Below, one piece after another: positions 30,501 to 34,248 of a DNA stretch of 64,000 nucleotides. The notes below the pieces were generated by a model, which saw only the letters and a list, made by a program, of their open reading frames with translations, did not search any database and had not been told where the DNA came from. The stretch spans positions 124,001 through 188,000 of the forward strand of contig NZ_JAPENM010000007.1 of NCBI RefSeq assembly GCF_026342035.1. The letters run 5' to 3'. The stretch comes from Aldersonia sp. NBC_00410 (GTDB lineage: Bacteria; Actinomycetota; Actinomycetes; Mycobacteriales; Mycobacteriaceae). Positions within the stretch are counted from its first letter, which is position 1; each line of letters starts with the position of its first letter. A program made the position numbers and the translations under genes.

Positions 30501-32370
30501 CGTGTTGGTGGTCGTGGTGCATCACATCGCCGGGGACGGGTTCTCGGTGCGCCCGTTGGCGCGCGATGTGATGATCGCGTACGAGTCGCGGACCCGGGGC
30601 GAGGTGCCGGGCTGGTCCCCCTTGCCGGTGCAGTACGCCGACTTCGCGTTGTGGCAGCGCGAGGTTTTGGGGTCCGAGGAGGACCCCGAGTCGCTGATCG
30701 CCGGTCAACTCGACTACTGGGCACGCGCGCTCGCCGATCTGCCGGACGAGTTGGGCTTGCCGCCGGATCGGCCGCGGCCGGCGTTGGCGTCGGGCCGCGG
30801 TGCGACAGTCGGGTTCGAGGTCGATGCCGACCTGCACGCTCGGTTGGTGGAGTTGGCGCGCGCGCATGATGCGACGTTGTTCATGGTGGTGCACGCCGCG
30901 CTGGCGGTGCTGCTGGCCCGGTTGTCCGGTGGCGAGGATGTGGCGATCGGCACCCCGATCGCGGGACGCGGTGAGCGTGAACTCGACGACCTGATCGGCA
31001 TGTTCGTCAACACCCTGGTGCTGCGGACCCGGGTCGAGGGTGGCGCGTCGGTCGCCGACGTGTTGGCGCAGGCGCGGGCGACCGATGTGGGCGCGTTCGG
31101 GCACGCGGAGGTGCCGTTCGAGCGGTTGGTGGAGGTGCTCAACCCGGCCCGCTCGCAGGCGCGGCACCCACTGTTCCAGGTGGCGTTGGCGTTCCAGAAC
31201 CACGTCGACTCGCGGTTCGAGTTGCCGGGATTGACAGTGACCGGGCTGGACGCCGGTGTCGATACGGCGAAGGTCGATTTGCAGGTCACGGTGTCCGAGC
31301 ACGGCGCCGACGGCGGGCTGGCGGGTGCGTTGACCTACGCCACGGACCTGTTCGACGAGGTGTCGATGGTCGAGTTCGGCCGGCGACTGGTCCGGGTGTT
31401 CGAGGCGATGGTCGCCGATCCGGCTCTGCCGGTGGGGGATATCCAACTCGTCGACCGCGACGAACTGGATGCGATGAACGCCGGGCCGTCGGCGGCCGAG
31501 CCACCCGTCGAGAAATCGGGCGTCACCCGGACGATCCCGATGGTGCTGGCGAGCGTTGTCGGACAGGACCCGGGCGCGCCGGCGTTGGTGCGCGGCGAGA
31601 CCGAGATCAGCTATGCCGACCTCGATGGGCGTTCTTCGCAACTCGCACGCGAACTGATCGGGCGTGGCGCGGGGCCGGGCGGGGTCGTGACGGTGGCGCT
31701 GCCGCGCTCCGAGGACGCGGCGCTGGCGACCTGGGCGGTGTTGAAGACCGGCGCCGCGCTGCGGCTAATCGATCCAGCCGCGCTGCGGCTGATCGATCCG
31801 ATCCGCGCGGGGGACGGCGCGACGGGAGTCGTCGTGACCAGTGCGCGGTTCGCCCCGGCAGCGTCGGCGAACGCTGTCGTGCTCGACGACCAGGACACCG
31901 CGCAAAAGATCGCGGCGCGTGAAGCGCGGCCGGTCGGCTACGGCGATCGCACGGGTCCGCTGACCGTCGAGAACGCTGCGATCGTGTTCGACGACAGAGA
32001 ACTCAGCCAGGGCGAACTCGTCGGCTTCCTCGCCGGTGCTGCCGAGCGGTACGAGATAAACTACGAATCGCGCAGCTACCTAATTCTCGCGGACGAGCGG
32101 TACCAATTGCTCGAGGTTCTACTCGCGGCGAGCGCCGGCGCAGCGCTGGTGTTCGCCGAGACGGACTCGGCGGACGATGTCGGTGATGTCCTCGTCGACG
32201 AGTGGGTGACGCATGTGTTCAGCTCCGCTGGTGTACTCGCCGAGGCCGACATCGCGGCCGCCGAGGACCTCTCGGTCATCGTGCTGACCGCGGGAATCGC
32301 CGCCGATGCGCCTGGTTTGGTCGGCTGCCCGCAAACCGTACATGCGGATCCCGATCCGTGGCCGATGTAA
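6388..32370 (+). CDS. Giant non-ribosomal peptide synthetase, modules 1-7 plus the condensation half of module 8
   Basis: An 8660-residue, roughly 26-kb synthetase. Domain order: C1-A1-T1, C2-A2-T2, C3-A3-T3, C4-A4-T4, C5-A5-T5-E1, C6-A6-T6, C7-A7-T7, C8-A*. Phosphopantetheine serines are at residues 1010, 2067, 3112, 4168, 5231, 6788 and 7857. All eight C domains and the E domain keep HHxxxDG. The seven complete A domains keep TSGSTGxPKG, YxTGD and the GKLDR lysine. The last about 280 residues (A*) form a degenerate adenylation fragment lacking these motifs. The distinct first C domain suggests acyl initiation. It is followed after 68 bp by the second synthetase gene with its own ribosome site, probably one transcript. 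No MbtH-like protein, fatty acyl ligase or transporter is encoded beside it in this window. The product is not known. Confidence 0.97.
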   Translation: MTDTLPTRFTHVGREGHHRSSPPFPLTAAQRGIWFAQHLAPETPIVIANYIEIRGPLDIELLDRACSDAAREYGSAILRLVDIDGEPHQVVDPALDNAVTRVDLRDAPDPATAAREWMLADYTAPRDLLNDRLINIAVLRLGDEHYYWYSCAHHIALDGFGAIQLLSRSAERYTAAIRDEDPAQARIAELTAINATEDEYRASTRAEKDRAYWLAKVADLPAPGTLAVRAGTMDSRSRVVGGLLPDSVSAALRDAAAALDTADTAITIAALTAFLARLTDTADLVLSLPVSARTSAVLRRSGGMMSNVVPLRFSVTPTTSLRDLVTAAQLELTGALRHQRYRAEDLRRDIGSGSARGFYGPAINIMNFPSDVVLGEYAGRFNVLSTGPVEDLSVNIYPSEDGRSRVDFEANPNRYTESELRAHYDRFLAVIDALLAADPDAAVDGVDVLAPEERAALVPASGGDAPPIVTLGEILAAGVAANPDGTALVCDSRSVTYRELDARSNRLARVLIERGAAPEVFVAVAFPRGVDAIAAVWAVAKTGAAFVPVDPNHPGERITHMLTDSGAVLGLTTSAVAGTLPDTATTWLCLDSMDLPDRSSAPITDADRLLPLRPEHPAYVIYTSGSTGQPKGVPVTHTGLGNFTAAARPELHTTTGSRVLRFSSASFDASVFEMILAFSAGATLIVADPDIYGGEQLTALLRDRAVTHIVTAPAVLTTVDADLPDLESVVVGGDVCPPDLVARFGSRARFHNSYGPTETTIVTTLTAPLTDPTTISLGGLLPGISALVLDSRLRPVPPGITGELYIAGPALARGYHRRPDLTAARFVPNPHAPGERLYRTGDLVRWTSAEYPELVYLGRSDSQVKLRGQRIELGEIEAALLDAAGVEHAVVLLHSDDTAGDRLVAYLTPGSVDSAAALQAVRAKVPAYMVPAQALVLDEFPLNPSGKLDRRALPVPVFEAAAFRAPTTPVERAVAGVFAEVLGIGASEATGDGSQQVGLDDDFFALGGNSLVATQVLSRLGAALNTTIPLRVIFEASTVERLAAVVESHTGDARVALVAGLRPERVPLSLAQSRMWFLNRLDPGSLAYSMPMAIRLTGDLNVEALQAAINDVVGRHESLRTIYPEVDGVAVQVVLPARDVALDLAPVAVTEDDLLQSISMFVSRPFDVTVQVAVRATLFAVAANEHVLVVAAHHITADGVSMRPFVRDVMLAYESRSRGEVPGWSPLPVQYPDFALWQREVLGSEDDPESLIACQIDYWATQLADLPDELGLPLDRPRPAVASYRGGRVPFEVPAELHAGLVELARTHEATLFMVVHAALAVLLARLSSGDDIAVGTPIAGRGERELDDLIGMFVNTLVLRTDIDGAESFTDLLARVRETDLGAFGHADVPFERLVEVLNPARSQARHPLFQVLLSFQNFASAAFELPGLSVSGIDTGIESAKFDLQFSLAESEAGSSEHAGMSGEISFARDLFDEATVATIAERLVRVLGAVVADPSVPVGDVALLDTAERSQILQKWNDTAVPVVSGLLRDGFEQAAGATPDAVAVVFEGESLTYGELSARVNRLARHLISLGVGPESRVATAMGRGVDLLLAIHAVVAAGAAYVPVDPDHPADRIAYVLDSADPVAILSTTGDDLDLGDRPALFVDSLDLSGYSDAPIGDAERTAPLRAGNTAYVIYTSGSTGRPKGVAVTHAAIVNRLEWMQSAYRLDESDVVLWKTPVTFDVSVWELFWALGVGARLVVAAPEGHRDPAYLAGLIERESVTTLHFVPSMMAAFVGAVTAGSCPSVTRVFASGEALTGDVAQRLRTVVPSTGLHNLYGPTEAAVDVTFHEVTDADTVTVPIGAPVFNTEVFVLDARLRPVPVGVPGELYLAGVQLARGYLGRADLTADRFVTNPYGRAGERMYRTGDLVRWTGSGEIEYLGRTDFQVKLRGLRIELGEIETALLTFDGVTQSVVVVHNDGITDRLVGYVVADAATDAEQLRRFVGARVPSYMVPEQIMILDSFPLNPSGKLDRKALPAPVFEVAVFRAPTTPIEQAVAGVFAEALGIERVGLDDDFFALGGNSLVATQVIARLGAALDTTIPLRVIFEAPVVARLAAAVQAHTGQARVALVARERPTRIPLSLAQSRMWFLNRLDSESAAYNMPMAIRLSGELDIAALQLAVIDVVGRHESLRINYPEVDGVAVQVVLPAAEADVDLTPVSLTENALLHSISRFMSRPFDVTREAPVRARLFAVAAGEHVLVVAAHHIAADGVSMGPLSRDVMVAYESRTRSEVPGWLPLPVQYPDFALWQRKALGSEDDPESLIARQINYWATQLAGLPDELGLPMDRPRPAVASNRGATVEFEVPAQLHAGLVELARSHDATLFMVAHAALAVLLARVSGTDDIAIGTPIAGRGERELDDLIGMFVNTLVLRTAVDGGQSFTELLAQVRETDVGAFGHADVPFERLVEVLNPARSQARHPLFQVALAFQNQAGSRIEFPGLTVSELDAGIDTAKFDLQVTLFEHRAGGGLAGALTYATDLFDEVSMVDFGRRLVRVFEAFAVDPALPVGDIEILDGGEVASLTRVHGAGAMPTGLFAELLTASVASSPDAVAVRFEGRSYSYAELDESSNRLARLLIGRGVGPEDIVALALPRSYAMVLAVWAVAKAGAAYVPVDPGYPVDRIEYLLSDSDALLGITGSSHAEGLPGRVPWLVLDTPDTDQMLAEHEATRPVPVAPVRPGNTAYMIYTSGSTGRPKGVAVTHAGLAGVTAYATGLYGVTSDSRFLHVCSPSFDPSVLEWTAAFSNGATLVIAPAGVIGGVEMTELLATERVTHSIITPAVLGTMDPAGLTDFAVVSVGGDVSTPELVARWAPGRRYFNGYGPTETTIISSYAELEADRPVTIGTPVAGMSALVLDARLRPVPVGAAGELYLSGDALARGYQARAGLTAERFVANPYEPGQRLYRTGDLVRWRRDGALDYVGRTDFQVKIRGQRIELGEIETALLAQDQVGQAVVLVRADDLGDRLVAYVVPSVAGTDVDVDALRAAVKVLLPTYMVPESVMVLAALPLNVSGKLDRKALPEPVFEAAVFRAPTTPVEQVVAGVFAEVLGIHQVGLDDDFFALGGNSLVATQVVSRLGAALDTTVPVRVIFEASTVEHLAVAVESHAGAGRVALMAGPRPERIPLSLAQTRMWFLNRLDPESAAYNMPMAIRLSGELDVAALQLAVADVVGRHESLRTIYPEVDGLGFQQVLSAAQAGVELVETPVRESEVLTELSGFVGRGFDVTVEVPVRARLFRVTDVTDGIDGTDVADEFVLVLVVHHIAGDGVSVGPLTRDVVLAYESRSRGEMPGWSPLPIQYADFALWQREALGSEDNPGSLIARQIAYWATQLAGVPDELGLPFDRPRPAVASNRGATVGFEIDAELHARLVELARAHDATLFMVVHAALAVLLARVSGTDDIAIGTPIAGRGERELDDLIGMFVNTLVLRTPVEAGASVDDLLEQVRATDVGAFGHADVPFERLVEVLNPARSQARHPLFQVALAFQNHVDSRFELPGLTVTGLDAGIDTAKFDLQVTVFEHGAGGGLAGALTYATDLFDEVSMVEFGARLVRVFEAFVTDPAVPVGDIEILDGREVASLTRVSGAEALPVELWTDILTTTVTRDPGAVAVRFEGRSYTYAELDESSNRLARLLIGRGIGPEDTVALALPRSYDMVLAVWAVAKTGAAYMPVDPGYPVDRVAFMLTDSGALLGITGAAHVQGLPGAVEWLVLDASDTDQMLAGYAAARPVPVAPIRPGNTAYFIYTSGSTGRPKGVAVTHAGLSGLVRSFREVYGAGPGRFLHAASPSFDASVLEWTAAFSRGACLVIVPPRVLGGVELTELLATERVTHMFITPAVLGTMDPSGLDSLEVISSGGDVVPAAAVDTWASGRAFFNFYGPTESTVMASIGRLEPGGPSTIGAPIAGTSALVLDARLRLVPVGVAGELYVCGDALARGYHDRSGLTAGRFVASPYAADGELMYRTGDLVRWRRDGALEFVGRSDFQVKIRGFRVELGEIDAALAAHESVRFAVTLGRTLDSGAPVLVSYVQPEPGTVIDTAVLAEFVGERLPGHMVPSAFVVIDEVPLTPIGKLDRKALPEPVFEAAVFRAPTTPIEQAVAGVFAEILGIDQVGLDDDFFALGGNSLVATQVTSRLGAALDTTIPVRVIFEASTVERLAVAVESHAGAGRVALVAGPRPERIPLSLAQSRMWFLNRLDPESAAYNIPMAIRLSGELNVDALQAAVRDVVGRHESLRTIYPEVDGIGFQQVLSVAQAGLVLGEMSVREPEVFAEVAGFVGRGFADLTERVPVRARLFRVTEVTDVADVTDGTDVADEFVLVLVVHHIATDGFSVGPLARDVMMAYGSRTRGELPGWSPLPVQYADFALWQREALGSEDDPGSLIARQIDYWAIQLAGVPDELGLPTDRPRPAVASNRGATVGFDIPAELHARLVELARAHDATLFMVVHAALAVLLARVSGTDDIAIGTPIAGRGERELDDLIGMFVNTLVLRTGVDGGESFADLLAGVRETDLGAFGHADVPFERLVEVLNPTRSQARHPLFQVALSFQNHVESRFELPGLTVTGMGAGEDIAKFDLQVTVSERGAGGGLTGVLTYATDLFDEVSMVEFGARLVRVFESFVTDPAVPVGDIEILDGGEVASLTRVHGAGAMPTGLFAELLTASVASSPDAVAVRFEGRSYSYAELDESSNRLARLLIGRGVGPESFVALALPRSYAMVLAVWAVAKTGAAYVPVDPGYPADRVEYMLSDSDALLGITGSEYVDGLPGGVQWLVLDAPGTDQTLAGFSADAVTDADRLASVRVSNTAYMIYTSGSTGRPKGVAVTHAGLAGVTAYATGLYGVTSDSRFLHVCSPSFDPSVLEWTAAFSNGATLVIAPAGVIGGVEMTELLATERVTHSIITPAVLGTMDPAGLTDFAVVSVGGDVSTPELVARWAPGRRYFNGYGPTETTIISSYAELAADRPVTIGTPVAGMSALVLDARLRPVPVGAAGELYLSGDALARGYQARAGLTAGRFVANPYEPGQRLYRTGDLMRWRRDGELEFVGRTDFQVKIRGFRVELGEIDAVLATHDSVQFAVTLGRQLDSGATVLVSYVQPAAGAAIDTSVLAGFVGDRLPGHMVPSAFVVIEQVPLTPIGKLDRKALPEPVFEAAEFRAASTPMEETIAAVMAEVLGVERVSVDDSFFALGGDSIVSIQFVSRARARGIRFTPRDVFEQRTVAGLAEVAAFDDGTAVAEHLAELPGAGVGRVPLTPVLAGFLAGGGDYRTFNQAVPVQVPASMDLDLLTATIAAVVDAHDMLRATLHRDDAGEWVFEARPVGSVEVADWIRHYPVPADIADAELNAVASKAADAALLELDPQTGELVRFLWFDFGADRHGVLYIVGHHFVVDGVSWRILVPDMAIAWSQLTAGQPVALAPVGTSMRRWTHALAEEAVAPARVAELEMWRAVLDVADPMLGSRALDPAVDIGSSVERVGVEIPAEVTDAVLRDLPELYHASVNDALLAALAMALVSWRRKRGIDLSSALVRMEGHGREETLIPGADLSRTVGWFTSAYPVRADLAGIDLTDAFAGGMAAGEAIKAVKEQLLAIPDRGMGYGLLRHLGGESAEVLEALPHGQVSFNYLGRAGGTEMPAALADIGWGLSPALGELSSQVESSIPVHSVIDINAIVSDAGVLSAGFTFPRGVLDRADVAELADLWSDALRGLAAHCAAPNAGGLTPSDLPLVAVGQTDIDGWEQRYPNLTDVWQLSPLQSGLRFHALLTAAEDGDRADDVYTIQATLHLGGYVDAQRLRSAAQALTERYTNLRTAFVTDSSGTAVQLVLDRVDVPWRELDVTGLPEGERAEQTRTVLAADQADGFDMTRPPLIRFTLIRTGHDAWQLGVTVHHILLDGWSMPLLMRDLLVLYAVSGELSVLPRVRDYRNYLVWLAERNRQHSLDAWALALDGVQGPTLLEPTERRQGLASGAAKVGVELSEAETARLTATAGRLGVTVNTMVQAAWAILLGRMTGQSDVVFGATVSGRPAEVAGVESMVGMFINTVPVRVRIAADATVSELLQGLQSEQADLLEHHYLGLTDIHQAAGVAALFNTLIVFESYPVDRAALSEAGSALDGLQVTDVDVLDGTHYPLTLVASVAAKLVIDLKYDLAVFSANEIETLADRLIRVLTGVVADVSSPVGDVEILDGVERSRVVESWNDTAAAVDPSVRLSDLFDRQVAVSPNAVAVVSDGAQLTYGEFASRVNRLARYLISIGVGPERVVAVAMRRSVEMVTAVHAVIAAGGAYVPIDPDQPVQRVEYVLDSAAPVAVLTTTSDRFDTSALMPVIAVDALEVSGYSADPVTDADRVTPLRADNTAYVIYTSGSTGRPKGVALTHAATVNQLWWAQNQYQLDDTDAVLFKTPFTFDVSVWELFWTLQTGARLVVAVPDGHRDPAYLAEIIASESITTMHFVPSMLAAFMPALPGLSSLRRVFVAGEALPIDSVARFGEASDAELHNWYGPAEAEVVTAWAASGEASTVPIGTPVWNTQVYVLDERLHPVPVGVAGELYLAGAQLARGYHRRAELTADRFVANPFGAGERLYRTGDLVRWAAIPEGRSAGSAPAGELEYLGRTDFQVKLRGQRIELGEIEAALLDADGVEQAVVLMYTDATAGDRLVAYLTPGTVDPAMALQAVRAKVPSYMVPAQALVLDEFPLNPSGKLDRNALPAPVFEAVVFRAPTTPVEQAVAGVFAEVLGIDQAGLDDDFFALGGNSLVATQVVSRLGAALDTTIPVRVLFEASTVERLAVAVQAHTGAARVALVAGPRPTHIPLSLAQTRMWFLNRLDPESAAYNMPMAIRLSGDLNVDALQAAVTDVVGRHESMRTIYPEVDGVAVQVVLPVAEAGVDLAAVTVTEDALLQSISAFVTRPFDVTRQAAVRATLFAVAGNEHVLVVVAHHIATDGVSMGPLARDVMLAYESRTRGEVPGWSPLPVQYADFALWQREALGSEDDPESLIARQIDYWATELAGVPDELGLPFDRSRPAVASGRGATVGFEIPADLHAGLVELARAHEATLFMVVHAALAVLLARLSGGDDVAIGTPIAGRGERELDDLIGMFVNTLVLRTPVEAGASVDDLLGRVRATDVGAFGHADVPFERLVEVLNPARSQARHPLFQVALAFQNLGATRFELPGLTVSGLDAGIDTAKFDLQVTVFEHGAGGGLAGALTYATDLFDEVSMVEFGARLVRVFEAFVTDPAVPIGDIEILDTGEVASLTRVSGAGAMPAELLANLLTAGVTLEPGATAVRFEGRSYSYAELDESSNRLARLLIGRGVGPEDYVALALPRSYSMVLAVWAVAKTGAAYVPVDPGYPVDRVEFMLADSGALLGITGTAQVQGLPGGVEWLVLDAPGTDQALAEFSANRVTDADRVAPVRVSNTAYMIYTSGSTGRPKGVAVTHAGLAGLTQYATGLYGVDADSRFLHVCSPSFDPSVLEWTATFSTGATLVIVPAGVIGGVELTELLGAERVTHAMITPAVLATMDPTGLPELKMVQTGGDVCTPELVARWAPGRRFFNGYGPTETTIISSYAELDAAGPVTIGTPVAGMSALVLDARLRPVPVGAAGELYLCGDALARGYQARASLTAERFVANPYEPGQRLYRTGDLVRWRREVPATRSAGAPPAELEFMGRTDFQVKIRGFRVELGEIDAVLAGHESVRFSVTLGRTLESGATALVSYVQPAPGAVIDTGALAGFVGNRLPAHMVPTAFVVIEQVPLTPIGKLDRKALPEPVFEAAVFRAPTTPIEEAVAGVFAEVLGIGASEATGDGSRRVGLDDDFFALGGNSLVATQVTSRLGAALDTTIPLRLIFEASTVERLAVAVESHTGAARVPLVAGPRPERVPLSLAQSRMWFLNRIDPESAAYNIPMAIRLSGALDVAALQAAVTDVVGRHESLRTVYPEVDGLGFQRVLPAAEAHLDLVPVSVVQAEVLAGVAGLVGRGFDVTVEVPVRARLFRIADVADVTDEFVLVVVVHHIAGDGFSVRPLARDVMIAYESRTRGEVPGWSPLPVQYADFALWQREVLGSEEDPESLIAGQLDYWARALADLPDELGLPPDRPRPALASGRGATVGFEVDADLHARLVELARAHDATLFMVVHAALAVLLARLSGGEDVAIGTPIAGRGERELDDLIGMFVNTLVLRTRVEGGASVADVLAQARATDVGAFGHAEVPFERLVEVLNPARSQARHPLFQVALAFQNHVDSRFELPGLTVTGLDAGVDTAKVDLQVTVSEHGADGGLAGALTYATDLFDEVSMVEFGRRLVRVFEAMVADPALPVGDIQLVDRDELDAMNAGPSAAEPPVEKSGVTRTIPMVLASVVGQDPGAPALVRGETEISYADLDGRSSQLARELIGRGAGPGGVVTVALPRSEDAALATWAVLKTGAALRLIDPAALRLIDPIRAGDGATGVVVTSARFAPAASANAVVLDDQDTAQKIAAREARPVGYGDRTGPLTVENAAIVFDDRELSQGELVGFLAGAAERYEINYESRSYLILADERYQLLEVLLAASAGAALVFAETDSADDVGDVLVDEWVTHVFSSAGVLAEADIAAAEDLSVIVLTAGIAADAPGLVGCPQTVHADPDPWPM
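9340..9372. repeat. In-frame small repetitive element, A1-T1 linker
   Basis: Thirty-three bases encoding GASEATGDGSQ, inserted after the Leu-Gly-Ile that precedes the carrier domain; other modules have a single residue here. The first 31 bases are shared exactly with 29881-29911. It is rich in GCGAGCGAAGCGA, a kind of short motif also seen near 63690. Confidence 0.75.
9541..12711 (+). other. NRPS module 2: C2 - A2 (serine) - T2
   Basis: C2 (about residues 1063-1500) has HHITADG and the LCL-type N-terminus. A2 (about 1525-2010) reads FDVSVWELF, TTLHFVPSM, RVFASGEAL and NLYGPTEAAVD. This gives pocket code D V W H F S L V D, a recognised serine code. T2 serine is 2067 in GGNSL. Part of A2 (11224-11510) is nearly identical to A12 of the second protein. 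Confidence 0.88.
12712..15845 (+). other. NRPS module 3: C3 - A3 - T3
   Basis: C3 (about residues 2119-2560) has HHIAADG. A3 (about 2580-3070) has FDPSVLEW, THSIITPAVL, SVGGDV and NGYGPTETTII. The pocket reads D P L I S G G I I, matching A5 and A10. I recognise no assigned code of this form; it is hydrophobic. T3 serine is 3112. The central part of A3 is identical at the DNA level to A5 over 452 bp. Confidence 0.85.
14572..15023. repeat. 452-bp perfect repeat, copy 1 (A3)
   Basis: Base-for-base identical to 20929-21380 (offset 6357). It covers the A3 core through the A5 core of adenylation domain A3, that is the whole substrate-pocket segment. Flanks diverge at once (gaactcg here, gagttgg in the other copy), which suggests gene conversion rather than an old duplication. 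Confidence 0.95.
15846..19014 (+). other. NRPS module 4: C4 - A4 - T4
   Basis: C4 (about residues 3164-3600) has HHIAGDG preceded by an acidic V-T-D repeat expansion. A4 (about 3635-4130) has FDASVLEW, THMFITPAVL, SSGGDV and NFYGPTESTVM, giving pocket D A L F S G F V M, which is unique in this assembly line and unassigned. T4 serine is 4168 in GGNSL. Confidence 0.85.
16234..16281. repeat. Coding minisatellite in C4
   Basis: Degenerate 9-base units (gtc acc gac / gtc gca gac and relatives) encoding VTDVTDGIDGTDVADE just before the strand leading into the HHIAGDG motif. Other C domains (C2, C3, C7) lack it. Confidence 0.75.
19405..19461. repeat. Coding minisatellite in C5
   Basis: Degenerate 9-base units encoding VTEVTDVADVTDGTDVADE upstream of HHIATDG; longer than the C4 copy at the same position, so unit number varies between domains. 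Confidence 0.75.
20929..21380. repeat. 452-bp perfect repeat, copy 2 (A5)
   Basis: Identical partner of 14572-15023. It gives A5, the adenylation domain of the epimerising module 5, exactly the same pocket segment as A3. Confidence 0.95.
23701..26874 (+). other. NRPS module 6: C6 (DCL type) - A6 - T6
   Basis: C6 (about residues 5780-6210) begins WQLSPLQSGLRF and has HHILLDGWS, the DCL form expected after an epimerase. A6 (about 6240-6745) resembles the serine domains (FDVSVWELF, TMHFVPSM) but has RVFVAGEAL and NWYGPAEAEVV. The pocket is D V W H F A W V V, with Trp where serine domains have Leu, so serine is doubtful. A GRSAGSAPAG insertion sits between the GDLVRW and YLGR motifs. T6 serine is 6788. 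Confidence 0.83.
26266..26310. repeat. In-frame palindromic element in A6
   Basis: Contains the inverted repeat CCGCAGG (26285-26291) / CCTGCGG (26299-26305) and encodes AIPEGRSAGSAPAG between the GDLVRW and YLGR motifs of A6. It lengthens that loop from 5 to 16 residues. Confidence 0.75.
29437..29475. repeat. In-frame repetitive element in A7
   Basis: Encodes EVPATRSAGAPPA at the same loop of A7 as the elements in A6 and A13, again giving a 16-residue loop; the palindrome is less well conserved (cgctccgcggg). Confidence 0.65.
29881..29913. repeat. In-frame small repetitive element, A7-T7 linker
   Basis: Second copy of the element at 9340-9372, encoding GASEATGDGSR at the equivalent linker position before T7. 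The two other carriers of the DPL-type modules of this protein lack it. Confidence 0.75.
30469..30498. repeat. Coding minisatellite in C8
   Basis: Shortest of the four expansions, encoding IADVADVTDE before HHIAGDG. Confidence 0.65.
31753..31800. repeat. 24-bp tandem duplication in the A* remnant
   Basis: Units 31753-31776 and 31777-31800 differ at two third-codon bases and encode AALRLIDP twice. They sit where an active A domain has its A2 core (GAAYVPVDP), further evidence that A* is not under adenylation constraint. Confidence 0.9.
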
Positions 32371-32438
32371 CAAAATCGGGGCTGGAAGGGGTAGACCCGC
32401 GGGCACAACCGCACGATCAACAAAGGTGAAGCAACTAG

Positions 32439-34248
32439 ATGGAGCCGACGAACGTCCCCCCGCGTGCACGCGCGCGTCGTCGTCGCCCAGATCGGCCGTC
32501 CCGCGGCTCGCGCGTGCCGCTGCTGCCGCAGTTGCTGGAGGTCGCGGTCGAGGCGAATCCGACCGGTGTGGCGGTGGTGGCGGGCGATCGGTCGCTGAGT
32601 TATGCCGAACTCGATGAGTTGTCGTCGCGTCTCGCGCGATTGTTGATCGGTCGGGGTGTTGGGCCGGAGTCGGCGGTGGCGATCGGGATTCGTCGGTCGT
32701 TGGAATCGGTGGTCGCAGTATGGGCAGTGGCCAAGACCGGTGCGGCGTACGTGCCGGTGGACCCGAACTATCCGCAGGCGCGCATCGAGTACATGTTGGC
32801 CGACTCCAACGCCGGCATCGGTCTCACCACGACGGCGTTCGCGCCGGTCCTCGGTGACCGGACCGAATGGATCGTCATCGACGATCCCGCTATCGAGGCG
32901 TGTGTTGCGGCGGAGTCTTCGGATCCGGTGACCTATGCGGACCGGGTGGCGGTGCTGCGCGCCGAGCACCCCGCGTATGTGATCTACACATCGGGATCGA
33001 CCGGGCGGCCGAAGGGCGTGCTGGTCACGCACGGTGGGCTCGCGTCGTTGTGCGAGAGTCAGTGCGAGTACTACCGGGCGACGGCGCAGTCGCGAGTCCT
33101 GCACTTCGCTTCGCCGAGCTTCGACGTCGCCGTAGCGGAAATGCTGCTCGCAGTCGGTGCCGCGGCCACTCTGGTCGTGGCTCCGATCGACCTGGTCGGC
33201 GGCGCCGAGTTGGCGAGCTTTGTGCGGGAGCAGTCGGTGACGCACCTGCTCATGACGCCGACCGTACTAGCGACGGTTGACCCGACTGCCCTCGACCTGG
33301 TGGAGACCGTGGTGGTGGGCGGTGAGGCCTGTCCGCCGGAGCTGGTCGAGGTGTGGGCGCCGGGTCGTTGGTTCGTCAACGGCTACGGCCCGACCGAGAC
33401 AACGGTGGTCACGAACATCAGTGCCCCGCTGGTGGCCGGTGGTCGGGTGAATATCGGGAAGGCGATTCGCAACACTGCTTCCTGGGTGCTCGATGGGCGA
33501 TTGCATCAGGTGCCGGTGGGGGCGGTCGGTGAGTTGTATCTGTCGGGTCCGATGTTGGCGCGTGGCTATCACGAGCGGCGGGGGTTGACCGCGGAGCGGT
33601 TCGTGGCCAACCCGTTTGTGGCAGGCGAGCGGATGTATCGCACCGGGGATCTCGTGCGGTGGAGCGAATCCGGTGATCTCGACTATCTGGGCCGCTCGGA
33701 TTTCCAGGTGAAGGTGCGTGGGTTCCGCATCGAGCTCGGTGAGATCGATGCGGCGCTACAGACTCACGAGTCAGTCGATTTCGCGGTGACGGTCGGTCAC
33801 ACCGGGCGAACGGGCGTGGTGACGCTCGCCGGCTACGTCGTGCCTGTCGATGGCGCCGTTGTCGACGTCGATACCGTGCGCGAGCATGTCGCTCGGAACC
33901 TCCCAGCCCACATGGTGCCCTCATCGATCATGGTCATCGACGCGATTCCGTTGACCCCCAACGGCAAACTGGATCGCAAGGCTCTGCCTGAGCCGGTGTT
34001 CGAGGCGGCAGTGTTCCGGGCGCCGACGACACCCATCGAGCAGGTGGTGGCGGGGGTGTTCGCCGAGGTCCTCGGGATCGATCAGGTCGGTCTGGACGAC
34101 GATTTCTTCGCTCTGGGCGGCAACAGCGTGGTGGCGACGCAGATGATGTCCCGCCTGGGTGCTGCATTGGACACCACGATCCCGGTGCGGGTGATCTTCG
34201 AGGCGCCGACGGTGGAACGCCTCGCGGTGGCGGTGGAGTCGCATGCGG
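32439..34248 (+). other. NRPS module 8, second half: A8 - T8
   Basis: A8 starts within 30 residues of the N-terminus. Motifs are FDVAVAEM, THLLMTPTVL, VVGGEA and NGYGPTETTVV, giving pocket D V A L V G G V V (unassigned, hydrophobic). T8 serine is 563 in GGNSV. It must be served by C8 of the first protein in trans. Confidence 0.85.

Larger units (their letters stand above)
30081..32370 (+). other. NRPS module 8, first half: C8 followed by a degenerate A-domain remnant (A*)
   Basis: C8 (about residues 7909-8350) is intact (HHIAGDG). It is followed by about 280 residues (8380-8660) that align with the first half of an A domain: ISYADLD for the A1 core and LKTGAAL for the A2 core. The P-loop TSGSTGxPKG, the FDxS motif and YGPTE are gone and there is no carrier. 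It contains a 24-bp tandem duplication (ALRLIDPAALRLIDP) and many Asp/Glu. It cannot adenylate; the working A8-T8 is at the start of the next protein. A docking role is inference. Confidence 0.85.

Noticed and set aside
32340-32470. The two NRPS genes as one gene broken by a frameshift or assembly error
   Set aside because: Joining them would give C8-A*-A8-T8 with a useless A fragment. The second gene has its own ribosome site and ATG, and A* has lost its motifs over its whole length, so the split is real.
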